Part shown: piece by piece, positions 1 to 6,477 of the stretch
How positions within the stretch are numbered: position 1 is the first letter of the stretch
Layout: each line of letters starts with the position of its first letter
Assembly: GCA_013151705.1 (NCBI GenBank)
Contig: JAADHT010000052.1
Span: forward strand, 1 to 9,727
Direction of reading: 5' to 3'
Origin: Kiritimatiellota bacterium
Lineage (GTDB): Bacteria; Verrucomicrobiota; Lentisphaeria; Victivallales; JAADHT01
Length of the DNA stretch: 9,727 bases
The notes under the pieces: generated by a model
What the model saw: the letters and a program-made list of their open reading frames with translations, nothing else
Told to the model about the DNA's origin: nothing
Database searches by the model: none
Made by a program: the position numbers and the translations under genes

Positions 1-39
1 ACAACATACCGCCACAAATCTCATTTCAAATCTCCTCAT
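1..39 (-). CDS. N-terminal fragment of an unidentified gene, cut by the window edge
   Basis: Only 13 codons are present, reading M-R-R-F-E-M-R-F-V-A-V-C-C. The start is supported by a strong AAGGAG (minus strand, about 52-47) placed 7 bases before the ATG at 39. A second in-frame ATG at 24 also has its own AGGAGA in front, so the true start may be five codons later. The basic start followed by hydrophobic residues would fit a signal peptide or first membrane segment. The gene lies downstream of mreC on the same strand, where mreD often sits, but 13 residues cannot establish that and the 340-base gap to mreC argues against tight coupling. The identity is unknown. Confidence 0.45.
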   Translation of the reverse strand, partial: MRRFEMRFVAVCC

Positions 40-51
40 TTGAGTTCTCCT
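22..51 (-). repeat. Tandem 15-base duplication of ribosome binding site plus ATG
   Basis: On the minus strand two adjacent 15-base units each run AGGAGA, four variable bases (ACTC in the first, TTTG in the second), then AAATG. They match at 11 of 15 positions. Each unit therefore supplies a Shine-Dalgarno site and a start codon, and because 15 is a multiple of three both starts are in the same frame. The arrangement is seen directly; whether both starts are used is unknown. Confidence 0.6.
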
Positions 52-379
52 TGTATTATCTCAAGTTCGACGACATACGCGCCGCGGAAATGGGCCAAAT
101 GAGCCGAATGGGACTATGGGACGCCTTCGGCGAAAAGTGGAGCGGGAAAGGCTCTCTCGAGCTTCGGTTTCCAACGTCAAAATCGCTCCATGGGAGCGAC
201 GCGTTCAAAAAAAAGCATGACGAGCGACCGCTTGAATTATTAGGCGCTATTTGAAAAACTCCCGCTATCTCACGCCCCATTGCGTCAAGTACTGGAGAGC
301 GCTATTTCCGCGAAGAATCCGATATCGGTTTCAGACTCGAGAGCCGCCCTCCCACCTGGGAACGCGATCGAGGCACGGC
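40..379. other. 340-base intergenic stretch without a convincing gene
   Basis: This lies between the mreC stop and the next minus-strand start. The longest minus-strand open frame (56-280, 74 codons) has no ribosome binding site before its ATG and an amino acid mix unlike its neighbours. In the other frames the minus strand reads as protein-like stretches broken by several stops, for example a segment ending E-L-E-I-I-Q-G-E-L-K before a TGA at the downstream start. This could be a decayed gene, a dispersed intergenic repeat or a long leader. The only clear structure is the short hairpin at 183-199. I see no tRNA and no textbook terminator. Confidence 0.5.
183..199. repeat. Perfect 7-bp inverted repeat with 3-base loop
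   Basis: The bases TCGCTCC and GGAGCGA flank a three-base ATG loop, giving a compact hairpin on either strand. On the minus strand it is followed by TTTTGACG and preceded by a run of eight T, and on the plus strand it is followed after a few bases by a run of eight A. It lacks the U-tract directly after the stem on the mreC strand that an intrinsic terminator would need beyond four T, so a termination role is weak. It may be a structural part of the surrounding intergenic element. Confidence 0.4.
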
Positions 380-1249
380 TCAATGAGTGATGATGACGTT
401 TTCATTCCGAGGCACCAGCACCACCAGATATCTGATCGAATCAAAATCCACCGCGGGCTTGACGACGACCTCGGCAGTGAGTTTGTCAATTATTCTCACA
501 GCCGGCGAATCGGAACCGGCGATCCCGCCGATGAGAAGATCCGGCGGCGTAACGTTTTTCGTGAGTCCGGAGGTTACGACGAATTCTCCGACGGAATAGT
601 GCGAGAAAACCGGCAACGCCGTGGCTAGAACCATCGGTTCTCCCCTCCAAGATGTCGTTCCACGTAAAATTCCAGGAGCCTTCGTTTTCCTCAACAACAC
701 ACTCAATCTGCATCTGCCGCTGAATATCGTCTCCACCTGCGACGAATGTTCCGAAACGGCAATGATTCGACCGACCACTCCAAAAGGGAATTCAGGATTA
801 TCGACTCCCTTCACGCGGCATACGACTATCGAGCCAACTTTGATCCCTTCGCTGCCGCCTTTGTTGATGGAAAAGCTCTCGTACCAGAAAGCCGGATCAC
901 GGAGATATACTTCGGCGAAAACGCATTTGAATCCGGGTTTCGGCTTGATTCTCAATAGCTCCTCCAAACGTCGCTTGTCCTCCATCGCCGAACGCAAAGG
1001 CTTCAACTCCGCGGCCAACTCCTCGTTCACCGTCTTTAGATTGAGTAGTTCGTCGATGAGTTTCGTTTTGCTTTTGAGGAGCAGCGACTCCCGAAGAGTG
1101 GCGCTTTCGGCATGGACGACGGGATATAGAAACGGATAGTAGAATTCGGAAGAGAGGCGGTGCAGCGTGCGTCTGAAAATCTGCGATGCGCAAGCCAATC
1201 CGACTATGACAATGAGGACGATAATCGCGGATATTTTGTTTTTCGACAT
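380..1249 (-). CDS. mreC: Rod shape-determining protein MreC
   Basis: The 289-residue product has the MreC layout: short basic N-terminus, one membrane segment (about residues 6-25), a coiled coil (about 48-103, rich in L, E and K) and a beta-rich periplasmic domain from about residue 108. That domain carries the family hallmarks R-D-P-A-F-W, an I-N-K-G-G..G-I-K-V-G turn and G-V-V-G-R-I. MreC links the MreB cytoskeleton to the peptidoglycan elongation machinery at the inner membrane. The open frame reaches back to 1390, but the ATG at 1249 is chosen because GAGGAG lies 5 bases upstream and the membrane segment follows at once, as usual for the family. It sits 86 bases after the secreted-protein gene, probably in the same transcript. 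No mreB or recognisable mreD is present, which is unusual. Identification rests on domain order and motifs. Confidence 0.9.
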   Translation of the reverse strand: MSKNKISAIIVLIVIVGLACASQIFRRTLHRLSSEFYYPFLYPVVHAESATLRESLLLKSKTKLIDELLNLKTVNEELAAELKPLRSAMEDKRRLEELLRIKPKPGFKCVFAEVYLRDPAFWYESFSINKGGSEGIKVGSIVVCRVKGVDNPEFPFGVVGRIIAVSEHSSQVETIFSGRCRLSVLLRKTKAPGILRGTTSWRGEPMVLATALPVFSHYSVGEFVVTSGLTKNVTPPDLLIGGIAGSDSPAVRIIDKLTAEVVVKPAVDFDSIRYLVVLVPRNENVIITH

Positions 1250-1335
1250 CAGTTCTCCTCCCCTCCGCCATTCGACAAAAGACAAGGTTGTTTGAAAAGA
1301 CTGAACGACCGCGCGGCATACTTTCGCAACTGGCT

Positions 1336-2697
1336 CTATTGACCGAAGGATTTCTCTTTTGAGTCCAAAAAGGAATGAAGCCGCGGCCACAAACGCCGCC
1401 TCGCCCGAAGGCCGCGGTCTATCTCGCCGAGTTGCGGAGCGTAAAGCAAGGCCGGGGGAACGACTGAACGCTCGATTTTTCCGACGAAGGCCTCTATTCT
1501 CTGTTTTTTATCCAAAGCGTTGTAGAAATCCGCCTCCGCCGCGGCCATATTTTTCTTGAAGGCATCCGGCTGTTCTCGAACCAGCAACGATAAAGCCGAG
1601 CGCATTCTGCCCAAAGGCTCCTGCAATCCATCCGGCATCATCATCATCAACAAAGCGAAATCGCGCTGTTTGGCGACTATAACCAATTTGGGATTCTCCA
1701 TTTTGCCCAATTCGTCGGCAATGTCGCGCAAGACGCGGCACCGCATCTCCGACGGCCGCTCGATTCCGGTTGAAGTGGCGAATGGTTTCGTGGCGTATTT
1801 CACTTTACCGTATTCCAAAAACATCCTCTCCGCCGACGAAGCGTCCAGCGGATTGAAGATATTGACAGCCGACCGCAAGACCGCGTCAGCCAGCCATTCG
1901 CTGAAAACGTCCCGCTTACCCTGGACCGCTCCATCGACCGGCGGGCGCCCTAGAGCGGGTATGGAGTCCTTCAGAGCGACGCGGAAAGATTTGCCCGGAG
2001 AGGCTCCCTTAAAGGAAAGGTTTATTATATCCTCCAACAGTTTTTTTCCTTTCGGCAGCCTCAAAACGGAGTTCAAGGTTATTTCAGATATCTCCATAGC
2101 CAACTTGAACGACGGCCCGTCGTTCGGCGAAGGCGGATGATCCACGACACTCATCAAATCAGGAAGCTTCCCTGATAAAACGAGAGCGTGCGCTCCCGGA
2201 TACACCACCATTCCCGGGGTTCGCCGTCTCCGCGTTTTTCTAATCGCTTTCCGTAGAACGCCATAGACAATCCACCGCGGAATGTTCCGATATCCCTTTC
2301 CTCGAGAAACTCCGGCTTTCTTCAGAATGATCCAAGCCGCGAGTTTAGCGAGCAACGACGGATGGTTTTTCAAATCTCCGATATCGTCGGACAGGAACAC
2401 CCTGAGTTTTTTGAATGATGTTCTGGAGACTCTACATTTGGATTTCAACTGTTTAGCGTCGATGGCGACAATGGTGTAGTCGATTTTTCGACCGCCAGGC
2501 TCCCGTGGAAGGATTTTAGAGACTTCTCGGTCGCACAACCGAATAAAGCGCTCCACGCCGACGGGTAGCGCATGGGCTGTTTTCCCAGTGAAGACGCGTA
2601 TGGAGGCCGACGACGACGGGATATCGAGCAACAAAGATAGAACGGCGAAAAACACCAGTACTGAAAACATGCGGTTGTTGTAGGGAAATTTTCCCAT
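1336..2697 (-). CDS. Unrecognised secreted protein, possibly a degenerate peptidase MA-like fold
   Basis: The product has 453 residues. It begins with a basic stretch and a strongly hydrophobic core (about residues 11-24), ending in S-S-S-A-S, a good signal peptidase I site after Ala31, so it is probably exported to the periplasm. The rest is soluble, basic and largely helical, with no membrane span. The segment I-P-R-W-I-V-Y-G (139-146), preceded by a helix at 114-127, resembles the 'P-x-W-x-x-x-G' element that follows the HExxH helix in gluzincin (peptidase MA) proteins. The helix here has no HExxH, so if related it would be catalytically dead. A run of four Met sits near residue 350. The ATG lies 5 bases after the beta-gamma fusion stop with no clear ribosome binding site, suggesting translational coupling. 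I do not recognise the family and assign no function. Confidence 0.75.
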   Translation of the reverse strand: MGKFPYNNRMFSVLVFFAVLSLLLDIPSSSASIRVFTGKTAHALPVGVERFIRLCDREVSKILPREPGGRKIDYTIVAIDAKQLKSKCRVSRTSFKKLRVFLSDDIGDLKNHPSLLAKLAAWIILKKAGVSRGKGYRNIPRWIVYGVLRKAIRKTRRRRTPGMVVYPGAHALVLSGKLPDLMSVVDHPPSPNDGPSFKLAMEISEITLNSVLRLPKGKKLLEDIINLSFKGASPGKSFRVALKDSIPALGRPPVDGAVQGKRDVFSEWLADAVLRSAVNIFNPLDASSAERMFLEYGKVKYATKPFATSTGIERPSEMRCRVLRDIADELGKMENPKLVIVAKQRDFALLMMMMPDGLQEPLGRMRSALSLLVREQPDAFKKNMAAAEADFYNALDKKQRIEAFVGKIERSVVPPALLYAPQLGEIDRGLRARRRLWPRLHSFLDSKEKSFGQ

Positions 2698-2702
2698 GGC
2701 GT

Positions 2703-4151
2703 TTAGTTCACGTTTTCGATTTTGACGGATTCTTTGCCTTTTCTGAAGGCCTCGATGTTCAAATTCACAAGATTCGCCTTCTTGGCGAACGTCTTTCGAA
2801 TTGCTTCCTCAAAGGCCTCTTCGTAATTCACCTGTTCAATGCCTCTCAAACAGGCGGCGAAGGCTCCCATTATGGCTGAGTTCGCACATTTTGGATTGCC
2901 CAGCTCGATCGCTATTCTGCCGGCCTCGACCGAATAGGTTCTCCTATCCGTGTCCGGACGCTCAATATTCGTCCTGTCGTAAAGCAGAAGCCCTTTTGGA
3001 AGCAAGTCGGGCAGAAACTTGTCCATGGATGGCTGATTCATAGTGATAAGCAGATTGGTCTCCTTCACGATTGGAGAACCTATTTCATTGTTACTCAAGA
3101 CCACCGAGCAGTTGGCGGTTCCACCACGCATCTCCGGTCCGTAGGATGGAAGCCAGGATACGTTTATGTCCCGCGACTGCCCCATCTCAGCGATCATCAA
3201 ACCGAGGCTCAAAACTCCCTGGCCGCCGAAACCGGCACATTTGATTCTCAACTCTTTCCGGAGTTTCGCCTCCTTTTTTCTCCAATCCAAGCCACTGTCG
3301 GCCGGAAAAAGCGCCTCGACGACCTTCTCTTTGTCGAAAACGGGTTCCGGCCTCTCGATTGGAGAGCGGTCGGAAGCCACGTCTTTGAAACGCCCCAAAG
3401 GAAAATACGGAATCATGTTGTTTTCAATCCAGTCGTCCGCCTCGCTAGCGTTTTTCTTGAGATTGACGGGGCATGCGGCGAGAAATTCAATCAGCGAGAA
3501 GCCCCTCTTCTCCCTCATATAGGTCAAACCTTTCCTGAGCGCCGTTCTGGCCGCTCTGATGTTTTTGGTGGATGTCAAAGCCACGCGCTCGACATATATC
3601 GGGGATTCCAAGGCGGCCACCATTTCAGCGACCTTCAAAGGATAGCCCTCGTTCGTCGCCGAGCGTCCGTACGGAGATGTGGCCGTTTTCTGTCCTACAA
3701 GCGTGGTCGGAGCCATTTGCCCGCTGGTCATTCCGTAAATGCCGTTGTTCACGAAGCAGACGGTCATATTCTCACCGCGGTTCGCCGCCTGGAGGAAATT
3801 ATTCAAGCCTATGGCACCCAAGTCGCCGTCTCCCTGGTAGGAGATGACGAAACTGTCGGGATTCGCCCTTATCATGCCGGTGGCCACGGCCGGCGCTCTT
3901 CCATGTGGCACGGATATCCCACCGCAATCGAAATAGTAGTACGCGAAAACCGCGCACCCCACTGGAGAGATGACTATCATCTTGTCCCGCATCCCCAAAT
4001 CGATGAGTGCCTCGGCGATCAATTTGTGAAGGATGCCGTGGCCGCACCCGGGGCAATAGTGCATATTCTTTTTTATCGGACCGGGTCTTCTGTCGAAGGT
4101 TTCGAAAAACCCTTTCGAGCGACCGAATTTAACTGTCTCATTCACACTCAT
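2703..4151 (-). CDS. 2-oxoacid:ferredoxin oxidoreductase, fused beta and gamma subunits
   Basis: This 482-residue protein joins two subunits that are often separate. Residues 1 to about 290 are the thiamine-diphosphate-binding beta subunit: C-P-G-C-G-H-G (33-39), the cofactor motif G-D-G-D (107-110) followed by N-N-G-I-Y-G-M-T (135-142). Residues 304-482 are the gamma subunit, with G-F-G-G-Q-G-V (307-313) and the conserved S-Y-G-P-E-M-R-G-G turn. With the alpha and ferredoxin subunits upstream it decarboxylates a 2-oxoacid and forms acyl-CoA while reducing ferredoxin in the cytoplasm. The frame could begin at 4169, but the ATG at 4151 overlaps the alpha stop as ATGA and has GGGGA upstream, the pattern of coupled translation. 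The substrate may be a branched-chain 2-oxoacid, pyruvate or 2-oxoglutarate; sequence reading alone does not settle it. Confidence 0.92.
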   Translation of the reverse strand: MSVNETVKFGRSKGFFETFDRRPGPIKKNMHYCPGCGHGILHKLIAEALIDLGMRDKMIVISPVGCAVFAYYYFDCGGISVPHGRAPAVATGMIRANPDSFVISYQGDGDLGAIGLNNFLQAANRGENMTVCFVNNGIYGMTSGQMAPTTLVGQKTATSPYGRSATNEGYPLKVAEMVAALESPIYVERVALTSTKNIRAARTALRKGLTYMREKRGFSLIEFLAACPVNLKKNASEADDWIENNMIPYFPLGRFKDVASDRSPIERPEPVFDKEKVVEALFPADSGLDWRKKEAKLRKELRIKCAGFGGQGVLSLGLMIAEMGQSRDINVSWLPSYGPEMRGGTANCSVVLSNNEIGSPIVKETNLLITMNQPSMDKFLPDLLPKGLLLYDRTNIERPDTDRRTYSVEAGRIAIELGNPKCANSAIMGAFAACLRGIEQVNYEEAFEEAIRKTFAKKANLVNLNIEAFRKGKESVKIENVN

Positions 4152-5233
4152 TTCAGTATTTCCCCGCATTTGCCGGTTATCTCTTCAAGGCTTGGAACGT
4201 TTCCTCCCATGCGGTTGAGCAATCGAACGGGTTTCGAGCATTCGATGGCCAGCCTCACGTCGTCGATCATCTGTCCGTTACTCATTTCGACGCATAGAAA
4301 AGAGTCGGCGTTCCCGACCAAACGGCGAAGAGCGTCGACGGGAAAAGGAAACAGGGACTTGGGTCTCAACATTCCCACCTTCCGGCCTTCGGACCGCAGG
4401 GTGTCCACGGCGGAGCGGATTAAGCGGCTGATGATTCCGTAGCCGACCATTATCAGCTCGGCGTCATCAACCATATACGCCTCGTACCGTTGCTCGTTCC
4501 TCATAATCTCAGCGTATTTCGCCTGCAATTTCAAGTTCACCGACTCCAAATCGTCGTAGTCCAGATAGATGGAGGTGATCATATTGCGTCTGGTCTCCGC
4601 GGTGCCGGCCAACGCCCATTCCGGCAACGGTTTTTTCCCTATGGGATCCGGCAGTGAGACCGATTCGAGCATCTGCCCGACCACGCCATCGGTGAGAACG
4701 TACACGGGAGTGCGGTATTTATCGGCCAGATCAAATGCCTTGAAAGTGAAATCACACATCTCCTGGGGAGAGTTGGGCGCCAACACGACGCATTTGTAGC
4801 TTCCGTGTCCGCCACCTTTCACAACTTGGTTGTAATCAGACTGTTCGGGTCCGATATTGCCCAAGCCGGGACCTCCCCTCATAACATCTATTATCACCGC
4901 CGGCAATTCACAAGTGGCTATGTATGACACGCCCTCCTGTTTGAGACTGATTCCGAGTCCGGACGAGGCCGTCAAGGCTCTGTGTCCGGCCGCCGACGCG
5001 CCGAAAACCATGTTGATGGCGGCGATCTCCGATTCGGCCTGCAAAAAAGTCCTGTTCAGTTTCGGAAAAAATTCCGCGGATGTGTTGGCTATTTCACTCG
5101 CCGGGGTTATGGGGTAACCAAAAAAACATTCGCATCCGGCCAAAAGCGCTCCGTAAACGGAAGCTTCGTTTCCTTTCAGCAACAATTTTCTAGTGTTGAA
5201 ACTCATAGATTCTTTAACCATCGAAATCGACAC
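4148..5233 (-). CDS. vorB: 2-oxoacid:ferredoxin oxidoreductase alpha subunit, VorB-like
   Basis: The 361-residue product matches the VorB/KorA alpha subunit: K-G-N-E-A (20-24), G-Y-P-I-T-P (39-44, with the conserved substrate-site Thr43), Q-A-E-S-E-I-A-A-I-N-M (65-75), S-G-L-G-I-S-L-K-Q-E-G (91-101), and M-R-G-G-P-G-L-G (118-125). The C-terminal half carries G-R-K-V-G-M-L-R-P and V-E-M-S-N-G-Q-M-I-D-D-V-R, typical of the domain that closes the active site. It binds the thiamine cofactor jointly with the beta half of the next gene. The start used is a GTG with AGGA 7 bases upstream. The ATG at 5206 would give a length closer to the family but has only a weak AAAGAA, so the start is uncertain. 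The VorB assignment (branched-chain 2-oxoacids) is by overall resemblance; KorA-type 2-oxoglutarate activity remains possible. Confidence 0.9.
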   Translation of the reverse strand: MSISMVKESMSFNTRKLLLKGNEASVYGALLAGCECFFGYPITPASEIANTSAEFFPKLNRTFLQAESEIAAINMVFGASAAGHRALTASSGLGISLKQEGVSYIATCELPAVIIDVMRGGPGLGNIGPEQSDYNQVVKGGGHGSYKCVVLAPNSPQEMCDFTFKAFDLADKYRTPVYVLTDGVVGQMLESVSLPDPIGKKPLPEWALAGTAETRRNMITSIYLDYDDLESVNLKLQAKYAEIMRNEQRYEAYMVDDAELIMVGYGIISRLIRSAVDTLRSEGRKVGMLRPKSLFPFPVDALRRLVGNADSFLCVEMSNGQMIDDVRLAIECSKPVRLLNRMGGNVPSLEEITGKCGEILK

Positions 5234-5263
5234 GGGGGCATCCTGAAGACGCTCCTATTCATG

Positions 5264-5281
5264 CGAAAAGCCGAACGGCTC
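5264..5281 (-). terminator. Possible weak attenuator between ferredoxin and alpha genes
   Basis: Directly after the ferredoxin stop codon the minus strand reads GAGAGCC, a short loop GTTC, then GGCTTTTC. The stem is four to five strong pairs with optional A-T and G-U pairs below, ending in four T, and there is a run of A just upstream. This resembles a weak intrinsic terminator that could let more ferredoxin mRNA than alpha mRNA accumulate. The stem is short and the T-run modest, so this is tentative. Confidence 0.22.
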
Positions 5282-5515
5282 TCACTTTTTTTTCTCATAC
5301 ACGGTTATGGCGCCAGGCTCCGGACAGGCGTAGAAACACGCTCCGCAACCGATGCAACCCTCATCGGCGTATTCGACATATACCACTCCCATCATATTCA
5401 CCTGGTCGGTGGGAACTATCACTTCTCGTGGGCAGGCATTGACGCATCGCAGACACCCTTTGCATTCATCGGAAATAATCTCGACTCTGAATTTTTCCTC
5501 TGTGGCACCCGACAT
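5282..5515 (-). CDS. Ferredoxin-type delta subunit of the 2-oxoacid oxidoreductase (two 4Fe-4S)
   Basis: The 77-residue protein carries two complete 4Fe-4S motifs: Cys18, 21, 24 and 28 followed by Pro, and Cys54, 57, 60 and 64 followed by Pro. This is the bacterial two-cluster ferredoxin fold and the usual delta subunit of 2-oxoacid:ferredoxin oxidoreductases, passing electrons from the thiamine-bound intermediate to free ferredoxin. The ATG at 5515 is preferred because GGAG lies 6 bases upstream; an in-frame TTG at 5527 overlaps that site. It is the first gene of the run, 48 bases before the alpha gene, so the order is delta, alpha, beta-gamma. The coding end has eight consecutive A (5285-5292 region on the complementary strand as T), a potential slippage site but the frame stops normally right after it. 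Confidence 0.9.
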   Translation of the reverse strand: MSGATEEKFRVEIISDECKGCLRCVNACPREVIVPTDQVNMMGVVYVEYADEGCIGCGACFYACPEPGAITVYEKKK

Positions 5516-5753
5516 GCGCGGCTCCAAATTTAAAGACTAGACGCTTGAGGCTATCGCAAAACATCAAATTCGAACGACTTACGACTCGACGGCGAAAAAA
5601 CTTGGTTTAGATGGTTTGAGCGGAAGAACGCAACCCGCGTTCCGAAGAGTCCGTTATCGCGGGATATGGAGAAGTATGTCCGCAAAACCACCTGACCAGC
5701 AATCCAACACCGACCACAATGCCGCCCCGCGATGATTAGGACATCGGAAGTTG
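5516..5753. other. Spacer before the oxidoreductase run, with a long-range inverted repeat
   Basis: This 238-base gap lies between the FHA gene and the ferredoxin gene, both minus strand. It must hold the promoter or leader of the oxidoreductase genes unless they are read from the FHA promoter. ATCGCGGG at 5656-5663 and CCCGCGAT at 5726-5733 form a perfect 8-bp inverted repeat enclosing 62 bases, and the stem can be extended by three pairs, two of them G-U. I see no good sigma70-type promoter, no tRNA and no open frame of note. Confidence 0.4.
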
Positions 5754-6233
5754 TTATTTCTGTTCTTCATCCTCACGCTGGAAAAAGGAAAGGAATCCAG
5801 TCTGCCTGCCTTCCTTATCCGTTTTAAGCTTTCTCAACGCCGTTGTTTTCGTCACTTGAAACGCCGTCTGCTGCAATAGGTTCTCGTATTTCTGTTGTTT
5901 TCTGAACTGCGCCGAGGATGTGATATCCTCCTCTTCTCTGACGGAACGATCGCTGACGAGGAAGACGGTGTTTCCAAGACGGATATGGTCTCCCATCTTC
6001 AATGACTGCACTCCAGTCATGAAATTATTGTTCAATCTGAGTCCATTGGTGCTGTTCAAATCCTCAAGCGACAGACTGTCTCCGTCGACATGGACTTTGC
6101 AATGGTAACGTGAGGTTTTTCTATCAAAAACGCAAATAGTGTTTTTCTCGCTGCGTCCAATGGTGTTCTCGCCTTGGATTAGCTCGTACTCCTCTCCTTT
6201 GTTCATTCCGCTTAGACATACCAATTTGGGCAT
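5754..6233 (-). CDS. Small stand-alone FHA-domain protein
   Basis: The 159-residue product is mostly one forkhead-associated domain (about residues 3-98), a module that binds phosphothreonine peptides. All landmark residues are there: G26-R27 with Ser28, the S41-x-x-H44 element, and N60-S-T-N63-G64. A polar, charged tail follows (about 99-159, many K, Q and E) with no second domain, no signal peptide and no membrane span. It should act in the cytoplasm as an adaptor for a Ser/Thr kinase substrate, but no kinase or phosphatase is in the window. The ATG at 6233 has AAGGAG 6 bases upstream; the frame extends to a TTG at 6263 that is less likely. It is the first gene of the minus-strand series and faces serC across a divergent spacer. 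Confidence 0.88.
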   Translation of the reverse strand: MPKLVCLSGMNKGEEYELIQGENTIGRSEKNTICVFDRKTSRYHCKVHVDGDSLSLEDLNSTNGLRLNNNFMTGVQSLKMGDHIRLGNTVFLVSDRSVREEEDITSSAQFRKQQKYENLLQQTAFQVTKTTALRKLKTDKEGRQTGFLSFFQREDEEQK

Positions 6234-6300
6234 GACTCGCTCCTTGCTAATGCTTTCAACCAAAATTGTCGTTCAATTCGAATACCGCATAAGACAAAGG

Positions 6301-6328
6301 AAGATATTGGCTGATTTCACTATTGCAA
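6301..6328 (-). promoter_or_regulatory. Possible promoter of the FHA gene
   Basis: On the minus strand TTGCAA (6328-6323) and TATCTT (6306-6301) are separated by 16 bases; each matches the sigma70 consensus at 4 of 6 positions. The upstream flank (6330-6360) is very A/T-rich, like an UP element. Transcription would start near 6294, about 60 bases before the FHA ATG. The match is moderate and the sigma factor preference of this organism is unknown. Confidence 0.3.
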
Positions 6329-6448
6329 GTTTTTTATCGAAAAAAAAATCGAAAAGTTATGTGAAAACCAGCGGATGGCGCTATATTTGATAGACGAGCG
6401 AGATAGGTTTTTTCGTACTTTGAACATTTCCCCCTCGGCTTTCAGTCA

Positions 6449-6477
6449 GAGATTTTCCTCCGCGAAGTGGAAATCTC
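6449..6477 (+). promoter_or_regulatory. Hairpin in the serC leader
   Basis: GAGATTTTCC (6449-6458) pairs with GGAAATCTC (6469-6477) to give a 9-bp stem with a single bulged T and a 10-base loop. It lies about 85 bases before the serC ATG. A second GC-only repeat, GCGCGC at 6501-6506 and again at 6518-6523 (self-complementary), follows it, and seven T come at 6541-6547 just before the ribosome binding site. The series could be a leader with attenuation, but it matches no family I know. Confidence 0.3.

Noticed and set aside
56..280. Minus-strand open frame of 74 codons after mreC as a possible small gene
   Set aside because: No ribosome binding site and an unnatural composition; treated as part of the intergenic element.
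621..1139. Plus-strand open frame of 172 codons
   Set aside because: It lies wholly inside mreC, whose domain layout and ribosome binding site are convincing.
1250..1390. Extended N-terminus of MreC from an upstream ATG
   Set aside because: It would put 47 residues before the membrane segment, overlap the preceding gene and ignore the strong GAGGAG before the ATG at 1249.
1556..2140. Plus-strand open frame of 194 codons
   Set aside because: It lies wholly inside the secreted-protein gene on the other strand, which has a signal peptide and operon spacing.
3717..4442. Plus-strand open frame of 241 codons opposite the alpha and beta-gamma genes
   Set aside because: It crosses the junction of two well-identified minus-strand genes, has no ribosome binding site and no family resemblance; it is a shadow of their codon bias.
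5540..5600. GTTCGAATTT on the minus strand, like a tRNA T-loop
   Set aside because: No matching acceptor stem, anticodon arm or CCA-proximal pairing could be found around it.
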